Source: Streptomyces sp. KL109B (GTDB lineage Bacteria; Actinomycetota; Actinomycetes; Streptomycetales; Streptomycetaceae). Taken from it: a stretch of 64,000 nucleotides of DNA. Of the stretch, positions 17,324 through 24,736 are shown piece after piece. A model generated the notes under the pieces. That model did not search any database. It was not told the DNA's origin and worked only from the letters and a program-made list of their open reading frames with translations. Position numbers and translations under genes: made by a program. How positions within the stretch are numbered: position 1 is the first letter of the stretch; each line of letters opens with the position of its first letter. The stretch is from assembly GCF_030766935.1 (NCBI RefSeq), contig NZ_JASERL010000002.1:744001-808000 (forward strand), written 5' to 3'.

Positions 17324-17804
17324 GCAACTCCACCTTCCGCTCCATGCCGCCCGCGTACCCGGTGAGCGAGCCGTCGGCGCCGATCACCCGGTGGCAGGGC
17401 CGCACGATGAGCAGCGGGTTGGCGCCGACCGCGCCGCCGACGGCCCGTACGGCGGCGCGCGAGGCGCCGATCCGGGCGGCCACTTCGCCGTACGTGGTGG
17501 TGGCCCCGTACGGCACGTCGTCGAGCGCGCCCCAGACCCGCCGCCGGAACTCGGTGCCGCCTTCGGGCCTCAACTCAAGCTCGAACTCCTTGAGTTCACC
17601 GGCGAAGTAGGCGTCGAGCTGCCGCTCGGCCTCGACGAACCGCCCGGGATCACGCACCCACTCGCTGCCTCCCGCACCGATGACCCGGCCGCCCTTCTGG
17701 CCGGGGACGGAGAGGGAGGTGAGGGCGCCGGAGGAGTCGCAGGTGAGCAGCAGCTCCCCGAGCGGACTGTTCAGGGTCGTGCAGTAAATGACGTCGGTAC
17801 TCAC
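17289..17804 (-). CDS. ogt: Methylated-DNA--protein-cysteine methyltransferase
   Basis: 171 aa from GTG 17804, with AAGGAC upstream. It removes methyl groups from O6-methylguanine by suicide transfer to its own cysteine. The active-site motif is RPCHRVIG (Cys about residue 137), followed by the substrate-binding GSLTGYAGG. The DNA-recognition helix is in TTYGEVAARIGASRAAVRAVGGA. The GTG start overlaps the stop of the upstream Ada-AlkA gene in the four bases GTGA, so the two are translationally coupled. Its 3' end overlaps the phosphopantetheinyl transferase by 35 bp in convergent orientation. Confidence 0.95.
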   Translation of the reverse strand: MSTDVIYCTTLNSPLGELLLTCDSSGALTSLSVPGQKGGRVIGAGGSEWVRDPGRFVEAERQLDAYFAGELKEFELELRPEGGTEFRRRVWGALDDVPYGATTTYGEVAARIGASRAAVRAVGGAVGANPLLIVRPCHRVIGADGSLTGYAGGMERKVELLKLEGAVRSRG

Positions 17805-19186
17805 AACTGTCCTTCTACGATGAGGTGTTGACGCGCGTACGAGCGCCAGGGGCGCCACGCGTCTTCGGTGGCGAGATGCTCGCCGGGCACGCCCACGTCG
17901 GGGTCGCCCAGGGCGCGCAGCCGGATCAGGGCGGCGGTGCGCGGGGGCATGCCGGGCAGCGCGCGCAGCGTCGCGTCGGCGTCGTCGCGGTCGGCGCCCG
18001 GGTCGAGGCGGAGCGCGCCGGTGTGCAGCGCGTGGGCGAGCGCGCCGAGCGTGCCCGGCTCGTCGACGAGCTCGCCCGGGACGGGGAACAGCCGGTCGAC
18101 GGTGCCGCTGGGCGCGTCGAGCCGCTTTCCGTACCGCTCGACGAGGCGTGCGGACTCCGCGGGCCCGGCGACGAGGCGCAGGGCGAGTTCGTCGGGGTCG
18201 GCGGCGCCGGGCGAGCGCAGTCCCGGGCGGGCGGCGACGAGCGGGGCGAGCCGGGGGTCGAGGCCGAGGCGTTCGTCGATGGCGTACGGGTCGGCGTCGA
18301 GGTCGAAGAGTCGGCGCAGGCGGCCGACGGCCGTGGTCAGATCGCGCAGATCGGTGAGCTGTATGCGGGCGTCGAGCCAGCCGCCGCGGTGCTCGGCGCG
18401 TGCGCCGGGCTGGTCGTGGGTGACTTCGTCGACGTGTACGACGCCGGTGCCGTACGGCAGTCGCAGCGCGCGCCGGAAGCCACGCCGGCCGGGGGCGCCG
18501 GTCAACTCCTCGACTCCGGGCAGGAGTTCGCGTCCGAGCTGGTCGAATACGGGGCCCGCGCGATAGGCGCCGCGGTGGGCGAGGCGCAGCGGGATGCCGG
18601 CGGCGGGGGCGGTGGCGCGGTGCTTGTCGGGGGCGTCGGCGCGCAGTTGGGTGGGGGTGCGGGCGTACACCTCGCGGATGGTGTCGTTGAACTGCCGGAC
18701 GCTGGCGAAGCCCGCGGCGAAGACGATCTCCGTGACCGGGAGTGGGGTCGTCTGGAGCAGGATGCGGGCGGTGTGGGCGCGCTGGGCGCGGGCGAGTGCG
18801 ACCGGGCCCGCGCCCAGTTCGGCGGTGAGCTGGCGCTGCACCTGGCGCGGGCTGTAGCCGAGCCGGGTGGCGAGCCCGCCGACGCCCTCCCGGTCGACGA
18901 TCCCGTCGCCGATGAGGCGCATCGCGCGGCCCACGATGTCGGCGCGGACGTTCCACTCGGCTGATCCGGGCACGGCGTCCGGCCTGCACCGTCGGCAGGC
19001 GCGGAAGCCGGAGCCCTGGGCGGCGGCGGCCGTGGCGTAGTAGCGAACGTTGCTCCGCTTCGGGGTGACCGCGGGGCAGCTCGGCCGACAGTAGATCCCG
19101 GTCGTCTCGACGGCGAAGAAGAACTCCCCGTCGAAACGTGCGTCCCGGCTGCGTACGGCCTCGTAACGCGTGTCTTCCTCGGTCAT
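17801..19186 (-). CDS. Ada-AlkA fusion: methyl-sensing AraC regulator and 3-methyladenine DNA glycosylase
   Basis: 461 aa from ATG 19186; the GTG at 19192 is too close to the GGGGG ribosome site. Residues 1-75 are the Ada Zn domain with Cys33, Cys37, Cys64 and Cys67; the first of these is the methyl-phosphotriester acceptor in Ada. About 80-180 is an AraC-type double HTH (RLGYSPRQVQRQL; FAAGFASVRQFNDTIREVY). About 190-461 is AlkA: an AlkA_N domain and a HhH-GPD glycosylase with LRALPGMPPRTAALIRLRALGDPD and the downstream catalytic Asp (DVGVP). It therefore couples damage sensing to excision of alkylated bases and drives ogt in the same operon. The fused architecture is the usual one in actinomycetes. 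Confidence 0.95.
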   Translation of the reverse strand: MTEEDTRYEAVRSRDARFDGEFFFAVETTGIYCRPSCPAVTPKRSNVRYYATAAAAQGSGFRACRRCRPDAVPGSAEWNVRADIVGRAMRLIGDGIVDREGVGGLATRLGYSPRQVQRQLTAELGAGPVALARAQRAHTARILLQTTPLPVTEIVFAAGFASVRQFNDTIREVYARTPTQLRADAPDKHRATAPAAGIPLRLAHRGAYRAGPVFDQLGRELLPGVEELTGAPGRRGFRRALRLPYGTGVVHVDEVTHDQPGARAEHRGGWLDARIQLTDLRDLTTAVGRLRRLFDLDADPYAIDERLGLDPRLAPLVAARPGLRSPGAADPDELALRLVAGPAESARLVERYGKRLDAPSGTVDRLFPVPGELVDEPGTLGALAHALHTGALRLDPGADRDDADATLRALPGMPPRTAALIRLRALGDPDVGVPGEHLATEDAWRPWRSYARQHLIVEGQL

Positions 19187-19266
19187 GGTCACGCCCCCAG
19201 TGTCCCCCGGGCCACGCCACCGGGCTGGCGGAAATCGGACCCGGTGTTACGGCTCCGCCTTTACCT

Positions 19267-19560
19267 TGTGCCGGGGTCGAGGTGTGCGGCGGGGGCGGCC
19301 TGCGCCGGGGTCTTTGACCTGTGCCGGGGGCGAGGTGTGCCGCGGGTGCGGCCTGCGCCGGGGTCTTTGGCCTGTGCCGGGGTCGAGGTGTGCCGCGGGT
19401 GCGGCCTGCGCCGGGGTCTTTGACCTGTGCCGGGGTCGGCGCGTGCCGCGGGTGCGGCCGGTACCGGGGGCCTCGTCCCGTACCGGGGCGACGCCTGCCA
19501 CCGGTGCGGCCGGTAACGGGGTCCTTGCCCCACCCGTACCGGGGTCGGCGCCGGCCGTCC
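19267..19560. repeat. 53-bp GC-rich tandem array, five to six units
   Basis: Units start at 19267, 19320, 19373 and 19426 with TGTGCCGGGG and contain GCGGCCTGCGCCGGGGTC. The first three are nearly identical; the later ones degrade towards 19560. The unit length is not a multiple of three, so the open frames that cross it rotate and cannot encode a real repeat protein. No spacer-like unique sequence separates units, so it is not a CRISPR array. It lies upstream of the Ada-AlkA gene and downstream of rsgA. Confidence 0.9.
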
Positions 19561-19566
19561 TGTGCA

Positions 19567-19626
19567 CGCGGCACCGTGCGCCGCCTTGCCCACCCTGCCG
19601 CCCCAGGCGGCAGATTGCCCAAGGCG
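19567..19626. repeat. 60-bp dispersed element A, copy 1
   Basis: This 60-base block contains the palindromic core CTGCCGCCCCAGGCGGCAG. The reverse complement of 39278-39337 matches it at 59 of 60 positions (single difference CAGATTG / CAGACTG). A second block, element B (19709-19745, GCCCCCGGAGGGGGCGGG...GAGATGGGCGGG), recurs in direct orientation at 39395-39430. Confidence 0.85.
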
Positions 19627-19794
19627 GGTGGCGTCGACCGCGACGGGTCGGGAGCCGTGGGCGGGGGCGGCTGGCCGAGGTTGGGGCGCGGCGCCCCGTC
19701 GGTCCGACGCCCCCGGAGGGGGCGGGTGGGTGGGAGATGGGCGGGCGGCGGCCCCGAGGCCCGCGGGCGCCGATCACCACAAGTGAGCACTCCG

Positions 19795-19930
19795 GGCCCA
19801 ACCACCGCGAGCGGCCCATCCGGTCCCGATTGCCACGGTCGGGCCATCCGGTCCCGATCGCCGCGAGCAGCCCATCCGGGCCCGATCACCCGCCACGGTC
19901 GGGCCATCATCCGGGCCCGATTGCCACGGG
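19795..19930. repeat. Degenerate 29-33 bp tandem units (GGCCATCCGGnCCCGAT)
   Basis: Four imperfect units share GGCCCATCCGGTCCCGATTG and alternate CCACGGTCG with CCGCGAGCA linkers. They connect the 53-bp array and the 79-bp duplication. No gene is visible anywhere in 19187-20122. Confidence 0.65.
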
Positions 19931-20088
19931 TGGGCACATCGAGCCCCTGCGGCGATTGAGCAGCGGGGTCCGGGGCGGAGCCCCGAGGCGTAGGAGGACG
20001 AGGGCCCGGTGGGCACATCGAGCCCCTGCGGCGATTGAGCAGCGGGGGCCGGGGCAGAGCCCCGAGGCGTAGGAGGACGAGGGCCGGG
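19931..20088. repeat. 79-bp tandem duplication carrying the GGGGCTCCGCCCCGG element
   Basis: Two copies (19931-20009 and 20010-20088) start TGGGCACATCGAGCCCCTGC and differ at a few positions; a third begins and decays at 20089. Each contains, in reverse orientation, the dispersed intergenic element also found at 24619-24670, 54584-54632 and 57217-57265. It lies just past the 3' end of rsgA and may contribute its terminator. Confidence 0.85.
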
Positions 20089-20122
20089 TGAGTTCATCGA
20101 GCCTCTCAGCGGAGTCCCGGGG

Positions 20123-21220
20123 TTAGGGGAGGTGGCCACGTTTGGCTTGGAGGGCGGCCCGCCCCTCGACCCCGCGCCGCTTCCACACCTTCCGCAAATC
20201 AGCCCGCAACCTCGCATCCGTCCGCGCCGCAAGCCGCTCGTTCTCCCGCGACAACTTCCGGTAACTGTCCAGCCGCCGCTGGTGCAACGCCCCGTCCTCC
20301 AACGCCGCGAGCACCGCACACCCCGGCTCAACCGTGTGCGCACAGTCGTGGAACCGGCACTCCTCCGCCAGCTCCGCGATCTCCGCGAAGACCTGCCCGA
20401 CGCCACCCTCGGCGTCGTACAGCCCAACCCCACGCAGCCCCGGCGTATCAATGAGCACGCCACCCTCCGGCAGCACGAACAGGTTCCGGGTGGTCGTGGT
20501 GTGTCGGCCCTTGCCGTCCATGTCACGGACGGCGTTGACGTCCATGACATCCGCGCCGATCAGCGCGTTCGCCAACGTCGACTTCCCCGCCCCCGACTGC
20601 CCGAGCAGCACGGACGTACCACCGGCGACCACCGCCCGCAGCACCTCCGTCCCGCCCCCGTCGAGCGCGCTGACGGGCAGCACCTGCACCCCGGGCGCGG
20701 CCGTCTCGACATCGGCGACGAGGTACGAAAGGCCGACCGGATCGGGCACGAGGTCGGCCTTCGTCAGGGCGACCAACGGCAGCGCGCCCGATTCCCAGGC
20801 AAGCGCCAGGAACCGTTCGACGCGGCCGAGGTCGAGCTCCGCCGCGAGGGACACCGCGATGATCGCGTGGTCCACGTTCGCGGCGAGGATCTGCCCCTCG
20901 GACCGCTTGGAGGACGTGGACCGCACGAAGGCGGTGCGGCGCGGCAGATATGCCTGTACGTAGCGGGGATCGCGGCCGTCCGGATCGACGGCGGCCCAGT
21001 CGCCGGTGCAGATGACCTTCATGGGGTCGCGCGGCACGACGTACTCGGTGTCGGCCCGCACCACCCCTTCCGGCGTGGCGAGGTCGCACTGCCCGCGGTC
21101 GACGCGCAGCACACGGCCGGGCACGAGGCCGCGCTCGGCGTAGGGGGCGAACTCGGTCGCCCAGTGATCGTCCCAGCCGTACGGGACGAGGGCAGCACTG
21201 GTGAACCCAGGAGAAGACAA
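20123..21220 (-). CDS. rsgA: Ribosome small-subunit-dependent GTPase A
   Basis: 365 aa from TTG 21220; no ATG or GTG exists before residue 67, and the family alignment needs the N-terminal OB fold (VPGRVLRVDRGQCDLATPEG). The circularly permuted GTPase order is visible: G4 (LTKADL), G5, then the P loop GQSGAGKST, then G3 (DTPGLRG). The C-terminal zinc-finger motif (ECRFHDCAHTVEPGC) follows. RsgA binds the 30S subunit late in assembly and hydrolyses GTP. Upstream are a 23-codon ORF with a perfect ribosome site and a 14-bp palindrome ending exactly at the start codon, suggesting translational or attenuation control. The start is rare (TTG) and its AAGGGT ribosome site lies inside the palindrome. 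Confidence 0.93.
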   Translation of the reverse strand: MSSPGFTSAALVPYGWDDHWATEFAPYAERGLVPGRVLRVDRGQCDLATPEGVVRADTEYVVPRDPMKVICTGDWAAVDPDGRDPRYVQAYLPRRTAFVRSTSSKRSEGQILAANVDHAIIAVSLAAELDLGRVERFLALAWESGALPLVALTKADLVPDPVGLSYLVADVETAAPGVQVLPVSALDGGGTEVLRAVVAGGTSVLLGQSGAGKSTLANALIGADVMDVNAVRDMDGKGRHTTTTRNLFVLPEGGVLIDTPGLRGVGLYDAEGGVGQVFAEIAELAEECRFHDCAHTVEPGCAVLAALEDGALHQRRLDSYRKLSRENERLAARTDARLRADLRKVWKRRGVEGRAALQAKRGHLP

Positions 21221-21246
21221 GGGGTGACCCTTCGAAGGGTGGCCCC
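21221..21246 (-). promoter_or_regulatory. Palindromic hairpin abutting the rsgA start
   Basis: ACCCTTCGAAGGGT (21227-21240) is a perfect 14-bp palindrome, extended outside by GGGG/CCCC arms (21221-21224 with 21243-21246). In the rsgA mRNA the hairpin would end one base before the TTG start and contains AAGGG, the only candidate ribosome site. It could gate translation. Confidence 0.5.
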
Positions 21247-21267
21247 GGCGAAAGCGGAAAGGTCAGG

Positions 21268-21339
21268 TCAGCCGGTGGCCACGGAGGTGGACTTGACGAA
21301 CTTCGGGATGCGGGCAGCGCCCGTCGCGACGACAGCCAT
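21268..21339 (-). CDS. 23-residue leader ORF upstream of rsgA
   Basis: ATG 21339 is preceded at eight bases by AAGGAGGTG, the best ribosome site in the window. The peptide begins MAVVATGAARIPKF and ends STSVATG; it stops 47 bases before the rsgA TTG. It has no membrane segment and only two lysines and one arginine, so it is not a ribosomal protein. The strong site and its position before a hairpin suggest a leader peptide or small regulatory peptide. It is too short for ordinary gene callers, and I know of no named family. A stand-alone function is possible. Confidence 0.55.
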   Translation of the reverse strand: MAVVATGAARIPKFVKSTSVATG

Positions 21340-21361
21340 CGGTCGACACCTCCTTGATCGC

Positions 21362-21473
21362 GGATCACACCGCTCATGGATCACACGACTCATGGATCAC
21401 ACGGCTCGTGAATCACACGGCTCGTGGATCACACAGCTCGTGAATCACACGGCTCGTGGATCACTCACACGTC
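21362..21473. repeat. 16-bp tandem array (GGATCACACGGCTCGT), about 7 units
   Basis: Six full units (21362-21457) alternate GGATCACAC and GAATCACAC starts, followed by a partial unit to 21473. The array lies immediately upstream of the rsgA leader and in the space shared with the divergent RCK gene. Head-to-tail sites of this length could be iteron-like protein sites; no protein is implied by the sequence alone. Confidence 0.9.
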
Positions 21474-21581
21474 GACGTCCACGCAGACGTGGACGACGCC
21501 GACGACGCTACTCACCGGCACCACCCACCCGCCACCGGTTTTTCACGAGGTGCCCCCCGGAGTCGGTGGACGCCACACACC

Positions 21582-23606
21582 GTGAACACGCACCATGACA
21601 CGGTGTCACTTCCCCATCAGCCACATCAACCACATCAGCCCCAAGCGGCCCAACAGACGCCGCTGCCCCGCCACATGGTCGTGTGCGGCGACGACGCGCT
21701 CGCCGAACGGCTCGCCGCGGAGCTGCGCGAGCTGTACCGCGCCCAGGTCACCATCGTCGTACCGTCGGCGCGCGCCGCGGGCGAGTTCGCCCAGGAAGGC
21801 GGCGGCCGGATGCGGGCCGCCGCGCTCCTGAACCGCGTACAGGCGGCGATGAGCAGGCTCTCGCCGTCCGAGGGCGACTCGCTCGCCGGGCAGACGCCGC
21901 GCGTCATGGAGGCCGCGGTGCTCGGCGAGGACGCGTTGACGGACGCGGGGGTGGCGCGGGCGGACGCGCTGGCCCTGGTGCACGACGACGACGAGACCAA
22001 TATCCGCGCCGCGCTCGCGGCCCGCCGCCTCAATCCCCGGCTGCGTCTCGTCATCCGGCTCTTCGACCGCAAGCTCGGCCAGCACCTCGCCCAACTCCTC
22101 GACCAAGCAGCCCTGTTGGCGCAGCCGGGCCTCGATCCGGAGGCCCTCGACAACACCACGACCATCCTGTCGGACGCGGACACGGCCGCCCCCGCGCTCG
22201 CCGCGACCGCCGTGGCGGGGACCGGCAAGGTCGTGCAGGCCGACGGGCTGCTGTTGCGCGCGGTCGAGCGCGGGCCCGACGGCCGGGTCCGGGGGCGCCT
22301 CGCGACCTCGGGGCTTTGCACGCTCGCGCTGCTCTCGTCGTCGAACAACGACCCCACGGACACGGCGGGTTCGGACTCCTCGGGGGCGGGCCAGGAGGAG
22401 CCGCTGCTGCTGCCTGACGACGAGGCGGTCCGTACGACGACGGGGCGCGGCAGCCTGATCCTGGACACGGTCACGCCGGAGGAGTCCGCGGCGCCGCCGC
22501 ACCGGCTCGCCGCGCGGACGCTGCCGTTCGGCCAGCTGTTCTCGCGCCGGGTGCGCTGGACGCTGGCCGGGCTCGCGGTGTGCGTGTTCGGTCTGGCGCT
22601 CGCCACGTGGGCGACGACCGAGTCGCATCCGCTGGGCGCCGGTTATCTCACGCTGCTCGACCTGCTCGCCATCGACGATCCGGCGATGGGCCAGCCGCCG
22701 GCCCGTCAGGTCATCCAACTCCTCACCGGATTCGCCGGGTTGCTGCTGCTGCCGGTGCTGATGGCGGCGGTACTGGAGGCGCTTGGCACCTTCCGCAGCG
22801 CGTCCGCTCTGCGCCGACCGCCGCGCGGCCTTTCGGGGCACGTCGTGCTGCTCGGCCTCGGCAAGATCGGCACCCGGGTCCTCGCCCGGCTGCACGAACT
22901 CGGCGTCCCCGTGGTGTGCGTGGAGGAGAACCCGGAGGCCCGCGGCATCCCGCTCGCCCGCCGCCTGCGGGTGCCGACCGTCATCGGCGACGTACGGGAC
23001 GAGGGGGTCCTGGAGGCCGCCAAGGTGCACCGGGCGCGCGCCCTGCTCGCCCTCACCAGCCTCGACACCACCAACCTGGAGTCCGCCCTGTACGCCCGCT
23101 CGATAAAGGCGGACCTCCAGGTGAGCCTGCGTCTGTACGACGACGCCTTCGCGACCGCCGTCTACCGCACGCTGCGCGCCGCCCACCCGCGTGCCCTCAC
23201 CCGCAGCCGCAGCGTCACGACGCTCGCGGCGCCGGCCTTCGCCGGGGCGATGATGGGCCGGCACGTGCTCGGCGCGATCCCGGTGGAGCGGAAGGTGCTG
23301 CTGTTCGCGGCGCTCGACGTGGCGGGGCACGCGCACCTGGAGGGCCGTACGGTCGCCGAGTCGTTCCGGCCCGGCGCCTGGCGGGTGCTGGCGATCGACT
23401 CCACGGCGCCGGAGGAGCGCGAGTCCGATCCGGGGGCCGCCACGAAGGAGGACCGGGGGCCCGCTCTCAACTGGGAGCCGCGTCCGGAATACGTGCTGCG
23501 CCCCACCGACCGCGTCGTTCTCGCCGCGACCCGGCGGGGTCTCGCCGAGCTCCTGGGCACGCAGACCGCGCCGTCGGCGGCCTCCGCGGATACGTCCCGG
23601 CAGTGA
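21582..23606 (+). CDS. Double TrkA-N/RCK-type NAD-binding membrane protein
   Basis: About 674 aa if started at GTG 21582; GTG 21603 is possible. ATG 21675 would cut into the first beta strand of the Rossmann fold. The N-terminus has a His-Gln-Pro run encoded by CATCAGCCA-like repeats. Residues about 32-230 are a degenerate TrkA-N domain (HMVVCGDDALAERLAAEL). Two membrane helices follow (WTLAGLAVCVFGLALATW; LTGFAGLLLLPVLMAAVL) around a pore-loop-like segment. A canonical Rossmann domain comes next (HVVLLGLGKIGTRVLARL, GxGxxG-like, with acidic VEENPEA), then a TrkA-C-like tail. This is the architecture of CASTOR/POLLUX-type or RCK-regulated cation channels. Potassium or other cation transport is inferred. 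No ribosome site is convincing. Confidence 0.75.
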   Translation: MNTHHDTVSLPHQPHQPHQPQAAQQTPLPRHMVVCGDDALAERLAAELRELYRAQVTIVVPSARAAGEFAQEGGGRMRAAALLNRVQAAMSRLSPSEGDSLAGQTPRVMEAAVLGEDALTDAGVARADALALVHDDDETNIRAALAARRLNPRLRLVIRLFDRKLGQHLAQLLDQAALLAQPGLDPEALDNTTTILSDADTAAPALAATAVAGTGKVVQADGLLLRAVERGPDGRVRGRLATSGLCTLALLSSSNNDPTDTAGSDSSGAGQEEPLLLPDDEAVRTTTGRGSLILDTVTPEESAAPPHRLAARTLPFGQLFSRRVRWTLAGLAVCVFGLALATWATTESHPLGAGYLTLLDLLAIDDPAMGQPPARQVIQLLTGFAGLLLLPVLMAAVLEALGTFRSASALRRPPRGLSGHVVLLGLGKIGTRVLARLHELGVPVVCVEENPEARGIPLARRLRVPTVIGDVRDEGVLEAAKVHRARALLALTSLDTTNLESALYARSIKADLQVSLRLYDDAFATAVYRTLRAAHPRALTRSRSVTTLAAPAFAGAMMGRHVLGAIPVERKVLLFAALDVAGHAHLEGRTVAESFRPGAWRVLAIDSTAPEERESDPGAATKEDRGPALNWEPRPEYVLRPTDRVVLAATRRGLAELLGTQTAPSAASADTSRQ

Positions 23607-23722
23607 GCCGGGGGCCGTCGGGCCCACTGTCGGCCCACTGACGCCGCTGACGCTGTACCCTCGCCCTACTGTCCGTTTCGACCGTTTTGCACTTATGCGG
23701 AACTTAGGGAAGGTGCTCGCCC

Positions 23723-24163
23723 GTGGCCAGTGGCCTCAACGCCGACACCGTCGGTCCGGTGGACGTCGCCGTGCTCGCCTTCGAAGGCAACCGGTTCAAC
23801 GGCGACATCGCGCCCGCACTGCGGGACCTCCAGAAGGACGGGACCGTGCGCGTCCTCGACCTGTGCTTCATCCGTAAGGCGGCCGACGGCTCCGTCGATG
23901 TCGTCGAGCTCGGCGACCCCGAGGTCACCGAGTTGTTCCAGCAGGTCGCCGACGTACGGTTCGACCTGCTCAGCGACGAGGACCTGAAGACGGTCTCCGA
24001 CAACCTTCCGGCCGAGTCCTCCGCGCTCGTCGTGGCCTGGGAGAACACCTGGGCCGCGCGCCTCGGCGCGGCGGTCCGGGACTCGAACGGGCAGGTGCTG
24101 TTCCTGGAGCGCATCCCGAGAGAGACCGTCGACGAGGCCATCGAAGCCCTCGCCACGGCCTGA
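23723..24163 (+). CDS. DUF6325/DUF1269-like small protein
   Basis: 146 aa from GTG 23723 with GGGAAGG upstream. The sequence has the pattern of the actinobacterial membrane-associated DUF1269/6325 group: VDVAVLAFEGNRFNGDIAPAL, then VRVLDLCFIRKAADGSVDVVEL and a C-terminal ETVDEAIEALA helix. No transmembrane segment is visible. The next gene (SHOCT) follows after 47 bp, and the two are often adjacent in Streptomyces. The function is unknown. Confidence 0.8.
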   Translation: MASGLNADTVGPVDVAVLAFEGNRFNGDIAPALRDLQKDGTVRVLDLCFIRKAADGSVDVVELGDPEVTELFQQVADVRFDLLSDEDLKTVSDNLPAESSALVVAWENTWAARLGAAVRDSNGQVLFLERIPRETVDEAIEALATA

Positions 24164-24210
24164 CACGCCTGTACCCACACCTACGTACGACATCACAGAG
24201 GACGGTCAGC

Positions 24211-24534
24211 ATGCCGCAACGATTCGGACGGCCCGGACTCCTGGGCACCGTGGTACGCACCGCGGCGATCTCCGCCACCCACACCGCCGTGTCGGGCGGC
24301 GTCAGGCGCAGGCAGGCGGACCGCGCGATGCGGCGCGACATGGAGGCGCAGGCCTACCAGCAGCAGCCCTACCAGGAACCGACGGCCTATCAGCAGCCCG
24401 CGCCGCAGGCCGCGTCGGCGCCGGGCGGCACCGACCGGGTGTCGCAGCTCACCGCGCTCGCCGATCTCAGGGCCCAAGGGCTCCTGACCGACGAGGAGTT
24501 CGCGCGCGAGAAGGCACGTGTCCTGGGCAACTGA
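24211..24534 (+). CDS. SHOCT-domain small protein
   Basis: 107 aa from ATG 24211 with GAGGACGG upstream. The N-terminus is basic (MRRDMEAQ region), the centre is a Gln/Tyr/Pro stretch (AYQQQPYQEP) and the C-terminal 30 residues are a SHOCT domain (QLTALADLRAQGLLTDEEF then EKARVLG), a helical hairpin found at the ends of membrane or oligomerising proteins. It probably interacts with its upstream DUF6325 neighbour. It ends just before a strong terminator. Confidence 0.85.
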   Translation: MPQRFGRPGLLGTVVRTAAISATHTAVSGGVRRRQADRAMRRDMEAQAYQQQPYQEPTAYQQPAPQAASAPGGTDRVSQLTALADLRAQGLLTDEEFAREKARVLGN

Positions 24535-24552
24535 GCGTGCCCCCACGGCGTA

Positions 24553-24589
24553 CCGGCCGGCCCACCGCCCCACACGGTGAGCCGGCCGG
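24553..24589. terminator. Hairpin terminator after the SHOCT gene
   Basis: CCGGCCGGC (24553-24561) pairs with GCCGGCCGG (24581-24589), and the inner CCACCG/CGGTGA bases nearly extend the stem. It separates the SHOCT gene from the convergent aldehyde dehydrogenase. Confidence 0.65.
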
Positions 24590-24618
24590 AGTCTTGTTGC
24601 GGTGGGCCGGTCCTACGT

Positions 24619-24670
24619 CTCGGGGCTCCGCCCCGGACCCCGCGGGCTATCGTCCGACGGCGGGGCTTGA
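24619..24670. repeat. Dispersed GGGGCTCCGCCCCGG intergenic element
   Basis: It reads CGGGGCTCCGCCCCGGACCC and continues to CGGCGGGGCTTGA. It is a diverged copy (middle section altered) of the element at 54584-54632 and 57217-57265, here between two convergent genes. The first half is itself an inverted repeat. Confidence 0.75.
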
Positions 24671-24736
24671 AAGACGGAACCCCGCGCCACCCGCAACGCA
24701 GAGGCTTGATTGGCAGGCCGGGGGGGAAGTGGCCGG

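Noticed and set aside
19267..19560. Possible CRISPR array
   Set aside because: Units are contiguous without unique spacers, longer than CRISPR repeats, and no cas genes are nearby.
17805..20018. Long upstream extension of the ogt frame on the minus strand
   Set aside because: It crosses the Ada-AlkA gene in another frame and the 53-bp repeat array; the true start is GTG 17804 with a ribosome site.
21362..21473. Possible CRISPR array of 16-bp repeats
   Set aside because: There are no spacers between units and the repeat is too short.
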